Part shown: positions 56,136-62,914 of the stretch, one piece after another
Numbering within the stretch: the first letter of the stretch is position 1
Layout: every line of letters starts with the position of its first letter
From: Flavobacteriaceae bacterium
Lineage (GTDB): Bacteria > Bacteroidota > Bacteroidia > Flavobacteriales > Flavobacteriaceae
DNA length: 64,000 nt
NCBI GenBank assembly: GCA_947491985.1
Contig: CANLLR010000006.1
Span: 1-64,000, forward strand
Direction of reading: 5' to 3'
Program-made: the position numbers and the translations under genes
Notes under the pieces: generated by a model
What the model saw: the letters and a program-made list of their open reading frames with translations, nothing else
What the model was told of the DNA's origin: nothing
Databases searched by the model: none

Positions 56136-56521
56136 TGGCTACAATTCACAAAATCGGTAGAAGAAAATGTGCAGTAGCACGTGTGTATGTTTCAGAGGGA
56201 ACAGGACAAATTACGGTAAACAAAAAAGCGTTTACAACGTACTTCCCAACAGCTACTTTACAATATAAAGTGTTACAACCAATGTCTATGACAGAAAATG
56301 TAAGCAACTTTGACGTTAAAGTAAATGTATACGGTGGTGGTTCAACTGGTCAAGCGGAAGCTGTAAGAATGGCATTAGCACGCGTAATGTGTGAAGTAGA
56401 TGCTGAAAACAGAGCTATCCTTAAACCAGAAGGTTTATTAACAAGAGATCCAAGAATGGTGGAACGTAAAAAATTCGGTCAGAAGAAAGCTCGTAAGAGA
56501 TTCCAATTCTCTAAACGTTAA
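56135..56521 (+). CDS. rpsI: Ribosomal protein S9 (uS9)
   Basis: 128 residues: IGRRKCAVARVYVSEGTGQI at the start, GGGSTGQAEAVRMALARVM in the middle and the basic tail KKFGQKKARKRFQFSKR, whose last residues reach the P-site tRNA on the ribosome. It forms the usual rplM-rpsI pair, with a hairpin shortly after the stop. Confidence 0.97.
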   Translation: MATIHKIGRRKCAVARVYVSEGTGQITVNKKAFTTYFPTATLQYKVLQPMSMTENVSNFDVKVNVYGGGSTGQAEAVRMALARVMCEVDAENRAILKPEGLLTRDPRMVERKKFGQKKARKRFQFSKR

Positions 56522-56529
56522 TACTACCT

Positions 56530-56552
56530 GTCTTGTCTTTATTGGACAAGAC
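56530..56552 (+). terminator. Hairpin after rpsI
   Basis: GTCTTGTC (56530-56537) pairs perfectly with GACAAGAC (56545-56552) nine bases after the rpsI stop. There is no strong T run, so it may be a weak terminator or a processing or stability element before rpsB. Confidence 0.45.
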
Positions 56553-56591
56553 CAAATTTATTTAAAATATTTAAAAACAATGTTGTTGTTG

Positions 56592-56607
56592 TCCCGATGC
56601 GTCGGGA
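56592..56607. repeat. GC-rich palindrome in the rpsB leader
   Basis: TCCCGA, loop TGCG, TCGGGA, the same arms as the palindrome in polA at 49503-49518. Confidence 0.65.
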
Positions 56608-56630
56608 AATTAGTTTAGCATCTAAATGAT

Positions 56631-56658
56631 GCCTAAAGCCTAAAGCCTAAAGCTTAAA
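56631..56658. repeat. Heptad repeat island upstream of rpsB
   Basis: GCCTAAA three times, then GCTTAAA, in exact 7-bp register, followed by GCCATAAGG. A TTTAGCA just upstream (56614-56620) is nearly its reverse complement. It lies about 50 bases before the rpsB ATG, in what is probably the message leader. Confidence 0.8.
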
Positions 56659-56705
56659 GCCATAAGGAACATTGCTAATTCAACAGAACGTAAACTAAGA
56701 AAAAA

Positions 56706-57581
56706 ATGTCAAACAAAGTTGAAGTAAAAGACTTACTGGAAGCAGGCGTTCACTTCGGACACATGACCAGAAAATGGGATCCAAACATGGCCCCTTATAT
56801 TTATATGGAACGTAATGGTATTCACATTATCAATCTATATAAAACCGCAGCTAAAATTGAAGAAGCTAATGAAGCTTTGAAAAAGATCGCTGCATCAGGT
56901 AGAAAAATACTTTTCGTAGCTACCAAAAAACAAGCAAAAGATATCGTAGCTGAAAAAGCTGCTGCTGCCAACATGCCATACATCACTGAAAGATGGCCTG
57001 GTGGAATGTTGACTAATTTCGTAACTATCCGTAAAGCTGTTAAAAAAATGGCTACTATCGATAGAATGAAAAAAGACGGAACATTCATGACGTTGTCTAA
57101 AAAAGAGCGTTTACAAGTAGATCGTTTACGTGCAAAATTAGAGAAGAACTTAGGTTCTATCGCAGACATGTCTAGGCTTCCTGCTGCCTTATTCGTAGTA
57201 GATATCAAAGCAGAACACATAGCAATAAAAGAAGCTCAAAAATTAAACATTCCAGTTTTTGCAATGGTGGATACCAATTCTGACCCACGTGAGGTAGATT
57301 ATGTAATTCCATCAAACGATGATGCTTCTAAATCAATTGATAAAATTTTATCTTTAGTAACTGCTGCAGTTATTGACGGATTGGCTAACAGAACTTCTGA
57401 TAAAGAAGGGGATGATGCCCAAGATGTTGAAGCTACAGAAGAAGTAGTTACTGAAGTTGCTGTTGAAGCGGCTCCAGAAGTTGTTGCTGTTGAAGCTGTA
57501 GTAGAAGAAGCTCCTGAAGCTCCTGCTACTGAAGGCTCGAGCGTAAGCGAACAGGCAGAGCAAACTACAACAGAAGAATAA
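56706..57581 (+). CDS. rpsB: Ribosomal protein S2 (uS2) with acidic tail
   Basis: 291 residues. The uS2 core is clear: LLEAGVHFGHMTRKWDPNM, ILFVATKKQAKD, RWPGGMLTNF, LPAALFVVDIKAEHIAIKEA and the closing IDGLANR. The last 55 residues are an extension made of Glu, Ala and Val repeats with no Lys or Arg, ending TTTEE; most bacterial S2 stop near 230-250 residues. Such acidic tails occur in other flavobacterial S2. The gene is followed by tsf, the usual neighbour. Confidence 0.96.
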   Translation: MSNKVEVKDLLEAGVHFGHMTRKWDPNMAPYIYMERNGIHIINLYKTAAKIEEANEALKKIAASGRKILFVATKKQAKDIVAEKAAAANMPYITERWPGGMLTNFVTIRKAVKKMATIDRMKKDGTFMTLSKKERLQVDRLRAKLEKNLGSIADMSRLPAALFVVDIKAEHIAIKEAQKLNIPVFAMVDTNSDPREVDYVIPSNDDASKSIDKILSLVTAAVIDGLANRTSDKEGDDAQDVEATEEVVTEVAVEAAPEVVAVEAVVEEAPEAPATEGSSVSEQAEQTTTEE

Positions 57582-57592
57582 ATAAAATTAAT

Positions 57593-57712
57593 AAGATTGA
57601 AAGATTCAAAAATTTAAAGATTACTTCACAATAAAAGTAGTCTTTAATTGAATGAATTTTTCAATCTTTGCTTTTTTTATTTCATAAATTATAACATCTT
57701 TTAATCTTTAAA
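57593..57712. repeat. Octad repeat island between rpsB and tsf
   Basis: AAGATTGA, AAGATTCA, AAAATTTA and AAGATTAC in 8-bp register (57593-57624), then TCTTTAAT, TGAATGAA, TTTTTCAA and TCTTTGCT (57641-57672), the reverse-complement type, and again TCTTTTAA, TCTTTAAA (57697-57712). The two arrays can pair as a long imperfect stem that includes AAAGA/TCTTT and TACTT/AAGTA. Confidence 0.8.
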
Positions 57713-57724
57713 TTATAAAAAACA

Positions 57725-58552
57725 ATGGCAACAATTACTGCTGCAGACGTAAATAAATTAAGAACAATCACAGGCGCAGGTATGATGGACTGCAAAAAAG
57801 CATTGGTGGAAGCTGATGGCGATTTTGATTTAGCTATCGAAAACCTACGTAAAAAAGGACAAAAAGTAGCAGCAAACAGATCAGACAGAGAATCTACTGA
57901 AGGTGCTGCTCTTGCTGTTGTTAACGCTGATAAAACTGCCGGTGTGGCAATCACAGTAAATTGTGAAACAGATTTCGTTGGAAAAAACGAAGGTTTTGTA
58001 AAATTAGCTACTGAATTGGCAAACCAAGCATTGAACTATGCAACTAAAGAAGCATTTCTAGCTTCTGATTTCAATGGTATTACCGTTGCTGATAAATTAA
58101 TCGAGCAAACAGGTGTTATCGGTGAAAAAATCGAAATCAATTCTTTCGAAAGATTAGAAGGTGCTTTCGTTGGATCGTACATCCACGCTGGAAACAAAAT
58201 TGCTACTTTAGTATTGCTTTCAGCTAATGTAGCTGGTGGTGATGAAGCAGCTAGAAACGTAGCAATGCAAGCGGCTGCAATGTCTCCAATTGCTTTAAAC
58301 GAAGACGGAGTGGATGCTGATGTAATTGCTAAAGAAATCGAAATTGCTAAAGATTTACTTCGTCAAGAAGGAAAACCAGAAGCTATGATTGAAAATATCG
58401 CTAAAGGTAAATTAGGTCGTTTCTTTAAAGACAATACTTTGGTAAACCAAGATTACATTAAAGATAACTCAATGAGCGTTGCTAACTACGTAAAATCTGT
58501 CGATGCAGGTTTGGTTGTTACAGGTTTTAAAAGAGTAGCTTTAGGGTCATAA
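57725..58552 (+). CDS. tsf: Translation elongation factor Ts
   Basis: 275 residues. The N-terminal UBA-like domain has LRTITGAGMMDCKKALVEA and the core the nucleotide-exchange motif TDFVGKNEGFVKLA. The two core subdomains are complete, with QAAAMSPIALNEDGV and GKLGRFFKDNTLVNQDYI. It releases GDP from EF-Tu. It ends 47 bases before a strong terminator. Confidence 0.97.
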   Translation: MATITAADVNKLRTITGAGMMDCKKALVEADGDFDLAIENLRKKGQKVAANRSDRESTEGAALAVVNADKTAGVAITVNCETDFVGKNEGFVKLATELANQALNYATKEAFLASDFNGITVADKLIEQTGVIGEKIEINSFERLEGAFVGSYIHAGNKIATLVLLSANVAGGDEAARNVAMQAAAMSPIALNEDGVDADVIAKEIEIAKDLLRQEGKPEAMIENIAKGKLGRFFKDNTLVNQDYIKDNSMSVANYVKSVDAGLVVTGFKRVALGS

Positions 58553-58555
58553 TCG

Positions 58556-58590
58556 CAGATTTTAGAATTCAGATTTTAGATTCTAAATCA
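58556..58590. repeat. Heptad repeat island after tsf
   Basis: CAGATTT, TAGAATT, CAGATTT, TAGATTC and TAAATCA in 7-bp register, so the 11-mer CAGATTTTAGA occurs twice, 14 bases apart. TTCTAAATC at 58581-58589 is close to its reverse complement. Confidence 0.75.
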
Positions 58591-58599
58591 TAAAATAAC

Positions 58600-58632
58600 A
58601 AAACCCCGTTTCTGATTGAGGCGGGGTTTTTT
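58600..58632 (+). terminator. Terminator after tsf
   Basis: AAAACCCCG pairs with CGGGGTTTT around a 13-base loop, with T6 following. Confidence 0.85.
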
Positions 58633-58655
58633 ACACTCCAAGTATAAAAAAAATG

Positions 58656-58663
58656 TAACTTTG
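58656..58663 (+). promoter_or_regulatory. -7 element before the queuosine-precursor transporter gene
   Basis: TAACTTTG, 16 bases before the ATG at 58680. The nearest TTTT is 23 bases upstream, so the -33 box is weak. Confidence 0.45.
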
Positions 58664-58679
58664 TCTGATAAACTTATTT

Positions 58680-59333
58680 ATGTTTCAATCTAAAAAAGAC
58701 ACAGTTTACGTTATTCTCGCTGGGATATTTATCACCAACGCCATTGTTGCAGAACTCATTGGAGGCAAACTCATTCACATGGGCTCCACCGTTATGAGTA
58801 TTGGTATTCTGCCTTGGCCAATTGTATTCATCAGCACCGATTTAATCAACGAATATTTTGGTGAAAAAGGGGTAAAAAAACTGTCACTCATCACAGCGGG
58901 TTTGATTACCTATACTTTTGTAATTTTATTTTTAGCCATGAAAATTCCTGCTGTACAAGGCGATCGTTTGGTTTCTGACTCTCAATTTAATGGCGTTTTT
59001 GGTCAAAGTTTGTGGATAATTGTTGGAAGTATTACTGCCTTTTTAGTCTCGCAACTTATTGATGTTACTATTTTTCACTTTGTAAAAAACCGAACGGGTA
59101 ATAAAATGATTTGGCTTCGAAGCACCGGATCAACTGTTATTTCGCAACTCTTCGATAGTTTTATTGTTCTGGGAATTGCCTTTTGGATGACTGGAAAAAT
59201 GACGACCGAAGTCTTTATCGTTTCTGCCTTTACTGGTTATTTTGTAAAATTAATCATCGCGATTTTAATGACGCCTTTTGTTTATTTGGGACATTATCTA
59301 ATTAAGAACTATTTAGCGAAAGATGGAAAATAG
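58680..59333 (+). CDS. Queuosine precursor transporter (YhhQ/COG1738)
   Basis: 217 residues with about six membrane helices. Family features include the early ILAGIFITNAIVAELIGGK helix, FISTDLINEYFGEKGVKKL and the later LRSTGSTVISQLFDSFIVL. In E. coli YhhQ imports preQ0 and preQ1. With queG in the window this suggests that the organism salvages or completes queuosine. The start of the decayed tag gene overlaps its last eleven bases. Confidence 0.92.
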   Translation: MFQSKKDTVYVILAGIFITNAIVAELIGGKLIHMGSTVMSIGILPWPIVFISTDLINEYFGEKGVKKLSLITAGLITYTFVILFLAMKIPAVQGDRLVSDSQFNGVFGQSLWIIVGSITAFLVSQLIDVTIFHFVKNRTGNKMIWLRSTGSTVISQLFDSFIVLGIAFWMTGKMTTEVFIVSAFTGYFVKLIIAILMTPFVYLGHYLIKNYLAKDGK

Positions 59334-59897
59334 AAACCGTTGCGCTTGGTGCGAAAAAGATGATTTGTACCGCGATTATCACGATAACGAATGGGGAAAA
59401 CCTATTCCTGACGACCAATTATTATTCGAATTTTTAGTGTTATAGCCCTTTCAAGCGAGTTTGAGTTGGTACACGGTTTTGAAAAAAAGATAGAATTTCA
59501 AAACGACTTTAGATCAATTCAATTACAAAAAATCGCCTCCTATAGTGAAGATAAAATACAAGCTTTATTAGATGTTGGAATTATCCGAAACCAACTCAAA
59601 ATTAGAGAAACCGTTGCCAATGCAATTGCTTATATAGAAGTGCAAAAAGAATTCGGAAGTTTCTCGAACTACATAAGGAAATTCATTGATGGAAAACCCA
59701 TTGAAAACAACCGAAAATCACTTTCAGAAGTACCATTCACAACACCACTTTCAGACACCATTAGCAAAAATTTGAAAAAACGCGGGTTTAAATTTGTCGG
59801 ATTAACAGTAGTTTATGCACACATACAAGCCACAGGCAGGGTAAACGATCATGTGTTGGATTGTTGGCCACAGGTTAGTGTTTCAGTGTTCAGTTGA
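59323..59897 (+). pseudogene. tag: Decayed DNA-3-methyladenine glycosylase I
   Basis: Translated piecewise, the region gives most of a Tag protein: MENRNRCAWCEKDDLYRDYH and DNEWGKPIPDDQLLFEFLVL, then PFQASLSWYTVLKKR, then NFKTTLDQFNYKK, then IASYSEDKIQALL through FKFVGLTVVYAHIQATG and NDHVLDC. Three lesions break it: TAG at 59443-59445 in place of the Glu that matches catalytic Glu38 of E. coli Tag, TAG at 59491-59493 in place of the Glu of KKRENF, and one A lost from the A run at 59527-59532, shifting the frame. The zinc-site Cys and His residues remain. The tail runs into heptad repeats before TGA. An ORF from 59466 is only the downstream part of this gene. Confidence 0.9.
59875..59895. repeat. 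Heptad repeats at the end of the tag pseudogene
   Basis: TTAGTGT, TTCAGTG and TTCAGTT in 7-bp register, the same unit as in the deacetylase island at 44713. The stop of the shifted tag frame lies in it. Confidence 0.75.
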
Positions 59898-59989
59898 AAA
59901 CTTCCTTACGAGATAATAGAATACAGAAATAAGACAACTTTCATTTAAAAAGTTATTAATGTGCGTACCTTTATTCTAAAATCAATAGC

Positions 59990-60715
59990 ATGTTTCGTCA
60001 CAAAGGCAATCGAAGAACGTTTTCACACAATTTGCGATTGGCGTGTTTTTTATCTTTTATTGCCGGAATCGTAAACATAACTGGCGTTTTAGCCGTAGCG
60101 ACATTAACAACCAACGTGACAGGTCATTTTGCTTTTTTTGCAGAAGAAATTGCGTTAAAAAACTACAGCAAAGCCTTTACCATTGTAAGTTATATCGCCT
60201 TTTTCCTTTTTGGTGCTTTTGTCTCGAATTTAATGGTTGAAATAGCGCTTCTAAAAAAACCGCGAATGGCGCACGCGTTTCCGATGCTTTTAGAAATTCT
60301 GCTTTTAGTTTTTGTTGGATTATCGTATCGTTTGCATCCCAATTACATCGCTTATTTCTTGCTATTTGCGATGGGATTACAAAATGCATTGGTGACAAAA
60401 ATTTCTCAATCTACCATACGAACAACACATTTAACGGGTTTGTTTACCGATTTGGGGATTGAGTTATCGCAACTCTTCTTTTACAAGAAACCAGCCGAAT
60501 TAAAACGGTTAACGCGCAACATTTTATTGCGGTTGTCCATTATCTTTTTTTTCTTTTTAGGAGGTGTTTTGGGCGGATTATTTTATGAAATATACGAGCT
60601 AAAAATACTGCTATTTGCCGCCTTTGTCTTGGCAATGGCACTCGCCTTTGACAACGCAGTGTTATATTTTCAGTTAACCAAAAGAAAAATAAAATCGAAC
60701 CTCCACGAAAACTAA
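59990..60715 (+). CDS. YoaK/DUF1275-family membrane protein
   Basis: 241 residues with six or so membrane helices and the DUF1275 pattern: ACFLSFIAGIVNITGVLAV, LTTNVTGHFAFFAEEIA and the central GLQNALVTKISQSTIRTTHLTG. The family has been proposed to include small-molecule transporters; function here is not known. It converges on aat with only four bases between them and is apparently a single gene. Confidence 0.85.
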   Translation: MFRHKGNRRTFSHNLRLACFLSFIAGIVNITGVLAVATLTTNVTGHFAFFAEEIALKNYSKAFTIVSYIAFFLFGAFVSNLMVEIALLKKPRMAHAFPMLLEILLLVFVGLSYRLHPNYIAYFLLFAMGLQNALVTKISQSTIRTTHLTGLFTDLGIELSQLFFYKKPAELKRLTRNILLRLSIIFFFFLGGVLGGLFYEIYELKILLFAAFVLAMALAFDNAVLYFQLTKRKIKSNLHEN

Positions 60716-60719
60716 GCTA

Positions 60720-61358
60720 TTATTTTGATTGCAACACCATCATAAACGTTTCTCTCGAAATTTCAAATGCTCCTAACTTTTCTAAATGATCGTTGTGCAC
60801 TTGGCAATCCAACAATTTGTAGTTGTTTTCTTTAAGATATTCGATGAGTTTTACAAAGGCTACTTTACTTGCATTGGGCACTTTAGAGAACATGCTTTCG
60901 CCACAAAAAACGTGTCCCAAATCAACGCCATACAAGCCACCAACCAACTCGTCATTTTGCCAAACTTCAACCGACATCGCTTTTCCGCTTTGGTGCAATA
61001 ACGTATAGGATTCGATAATATCATTGGTAATCCATGTGCCTTCCTGTCCTTTTCGAATGGATTGTTGGCAATTTAAAATGACTTCACTAAAATGGGTGTT
61101 GAAGGTAATTTGAAAGGTATTTCTGTTGATAATATTCCGCAGACTTTTAGAAACTTTGTTTTCTTTCGGATTAACAACCATACGCTCCGAAGGTGCCCAC
61201 CAAAAAATAGGTTCGTCTTCATTAAACCAAGGGAAGATGCCGTTTTGATATGCCAAAAGCAATCTCGCTGGAGACAAATCGCCGCCCACCGCTAAAATAC
61301 CTTCATAAGAAGCTTCGGAAACGGGTGGGAAATAAAGTTCTTTAGTTAGGAAATACAT
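60720..61358 (-). CDS. aat: Leucyl/phenylalanyl-tRNA--protein transferase
   Basis: 212 residues, usual length. Conserved stretches: GILAVGGDLSPARLLLAYQN, GIFPWFNEDEPIFWWAPSER, and GGLYGVDLGHVFCGESMFS, with LLDCQVHNDHLEKLGA near the end. It transfers Leu or Phe from tRNA to N-terminal Lys or Arg of proteins, marking them for ClpS/ClpAP in the N-degron pathway. No other gene of that pathway is in the window. Confidence 0.95.
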   Translation of the reverse strand: MYFLTKELYFPPVSEASYEGILAVGGDLSPARLLLAYQNGIFPWFNEDEPIFWWAPSERMVVNPKENKVSKSLRNIINRNTFQITFNTHFSEVILNCQQSIRKGQEGTWITNDIIESYTLLHQSGKAMSVEVWQNDELVGGLYGVDLGHVFCGESMFSKVPNASKVAFVKLIEYLKENNYKLLDCQVHNDHLEKLGAFEISRETFMMVLQSK

Positions 61359-61419
61359 GGTCTTAGAAAATAGTGAATAGACTGAGCCTTAGTCGAACAG
61401 AACGCAATAATATAGACAA

Positions 61420-61470
61420 AATAAAGAGTCATCCTAAATAGTAAACAATGTTATACTTTTAGAATGACTG
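61420..61470 (-). terminator. Candidate terminator after the DUF3127 gene
   Basis: AGTCATCCTAAA (61427-61438) pairs with TTTAGAATGACT (61458-61469), 11 of 12 positions, around a 19-base loop. On the minus strand only a broken T run follows, so it is a weaker candidate. Confidence 0.5.
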
Positions 61471-61505
61471 TCTTTTCTCTATTCTCTCTATTCTTTACTC
61501 TTCTT
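61471..61505. repeat. Short 9-bp repeat island
   Basis: TCTTTTCTC, TATTCTCTC, TATTCTTTA and CTCTTCTTA in rough 9-bp register, a pyrimidine-rich run just beyond the DUF3127 stop codon. Confidence 0.5.
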
Positions 61506-61881
61506 AAAAAGGTAAATCGTCGTGCTCTTCTTCTTTAAAATCAGTGGCTGGCGCAAACGCTTCTGTTGCAGGAACTGGAGGCATTTGTTGTTCTGCTGGC
61601 GCTTCTGATTGTATTTTTTCAATTCTCCAACCTTTAATAGAGTTGAAATACTTCGTTTCTCCTTGAGGATTCACCCATTCTCTTCCTCCTAAATTGATGG
61701 ATACTTTTACATTTTCACCCACCGAAACGCTATTTAATAAATCGCTTTTGTCTTGAACAAATTCGATCATGATGCTTTGCGGATATTGCTCATCTGTGGT
61801 AACAACCAATTCTCTTTTTTTGAATGTTGGACTTACTTGTTGCTCTGCTCCAACTACTTTTACTCTTCCTGAAACTTCCAT
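61504..61881 (-). CDS. DUF3127 protein with SSB-like C-terminal tip
   Basis: About 125 residues. The DUF3127 domain starts MEVSGRVKVVGAEQQVSPTF and includes REWVNPQGETKYFNSIKGW, a strand-rich, OB-like sequence. A Pro/Ala-rich linker leads to the acidic end EEEHDDLPF, which has the form of the SSB tip (acidic residues then a hydrophobic-Pro-Phe) that recruits DNA repair proteins. The frame runs to 61920, but the start at 61881 fits the family and clears the flavin reductase stop at 61893. Family function is unknown; ssDNA binding is inference. Confidence 0.85.
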   Translation of the reverse strand: MEVSGRVKVVGAEQQVSPTFKKRELVVTTDEQYPQSIMIEFVQDKSDLLNSVSVGENVKVSINLGGREWVNPQGETKYFNSIKGWRIEKIQSEAPAEQQMPPVPATEAFAPATDFKEEEHDDLPF

Positions 61882-61892
61882 ACTATAAATTT

Positions 61893-62768
61893 TTATTGTT
61901 TTGCCAAAAGCACTTTCCAAGCGGTTAGCACTTCATTTTTATCTAAATATTCTTTAGCTAATTGGTGTTTTTTGACTTCATCATCAGCACTCAAAACCCC
62001 TTTCACCTCAAAATTTTGTTTTACAAATATAGTAATTTCTTCTTCGGTTGGCAAGGCTTCTACATTTCCTAATTTACCCAAATCGTTGCCATTAAAAACG
62101 GGACTTTCTTTGATGAAATTCGGAATAACATCAACGCCAATTCCGAGTGTTACCAAAGGTTTCTCAACTTCAAAAAGCCCTTCTTTCGCTCTTGAATACC
62201 AATTGCCTCCCAAACGCGCTACCAAATCGATTTTTACTGGATCAATTACGCCGTTGTCATCCAAAACTGCTTCGTTGATGTGCATTTTTAACACCTCGCA
62301 AACAATCATATTTCCAGCGCCACCTTCCTTTCCCAAGGCAATAATTTCAATGACTTTGCATTCAAATTGCACGGGACTTTCCGCCACGCGATACGGTTTT
62401 ACTATTTCTGACGGAATAGGTGTTAAACCCGACTTTAAAAATTCATTCACGCCTTCAGGATATTCAGTACTTGACAACGACATTTGTTGTACAATTTCAA
62501 AATTCACCACATTAATCACCACTTGACCTGTAGCTTCACAATTGAGCAACGTGTGTTTGACCGAGTTGTCTCGAACGCGTCGTGCTGGTGAAAACACCAA
62601 AATTGGTGGATTGGCACTAAAAATATTAAAGAAACTGAAGGGTGACAAATTGGATTTCCCTTTTTTATCTAAAGTGCTTGCAAATGCAATAGGTCGCGGA
62701 CCGATGGCGCTTTGTAAGTAGCTTTGTAATTTGGCTGTAGAAACTTCTTTTGGATCAATAGTTAGCAT
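61893..62768 (-). CDS. Flavin reductase-like FMN-binding protein
   Basis: About 291 residues. The split-barrel flavin reductase domain occupies roughly 15-200: SAIGPRPIAFASTLDKKGKS, NLSPFSFFNIFSANPPIL and LARLGGNWYSR. Such proteins bind FMN and reduce flavin with NAD(P)H, or act on unknown substrates. About 90 extra C-terminal residues form a short helical region. The longest frame begins at a TTG (62786) that lies inside the -7 promoter element, so ATG at 62766-62768 (MLTIDPKEVS) is the start. The DUF3127 gene follows by 11 bases. Confidence 0.88.
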   Translation of the reverse strand: MLTIDPKEVSTAKLQSYLQSAIGPRPIAFASTLDKKGKSNLSPFSFFNIFSANPPILVFSPARRVRDNSVKHTLLNCEATGQVVINVVNFEIVQQMSLSSTEYPEGVNEFLKSGLTPIPSEIVKPYRVAESPVQFECKVIEIIALGKEGGAGNMIVCEVLKMHINEAVLDDNGVIDPVKIDLVARLGGNWYSRAKEGLFEVEKPLVTLGIGVDVIPNFIKESPVFNGNDLGKLGNVEALPTEEEITIFVKQNFEVKGVLSADDEVKKHQLAKEYLDKNEVLTAWKVLLAKQ

Positions 62769-62783
62769 AAAATCGAATTTAGA

Positions 62784-62791
62784 CAAAGATA
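62784..62791 (-). promoter_or_regulatory. -7 element of the flavin reductase-DUF3127 operon
   Basis: TATCTTTG on the minus strand. It gives a leader of about ten bases to the ATG at 62768. No exact -33 TTTG is found in the heptad island upstream. Confidence 0.5.
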
Positions 62792-62813
62792 GAAATTATG
62801 AGACTAAAAGAAT

Positions 62814-62883
62814 AAAGAGAAAAGAGAAAAGAAAAAAAAGTTGCAGATCGAAAATTTCTTTCTTCTTGCTTCTTGTTTCTTGA
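62814..62883. repeat. Heptad repeat island between flavin reductase and histidine kinase
   Basis: AAAGAGA, AAAGAGA, AAAGAAA (62814-62834), a spacer of 28 bases, then TTCTTGC, TTCTTGT, TTCTTGA (62863-62883), each in exact 7-bp register. The second array is near the reverse complement of the first. Confidence 0.85.
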
Positions 62884-62914
62884 CTTTTCATTACTTTTAA
62901 ACAAAAATTACTAC

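Noticed and set aside
59443..59493. Amber recoding (TAG read as an amino acid) in tag
   Set aside because: TAG is used as a normal stop by ruvA, ruvB and actA here, and the gene also has a frameshift, so decay explains it better.
59466..59897. A separate gene of about 143 residues
   Set aside because: It is the shifted downstream part of the tag pseudogene; its first residues do not match the family.
56631..62883. CRISPR array
   Set aside because: Units are 7-9 bases with no spacers of constant length and no cas genes in the window.
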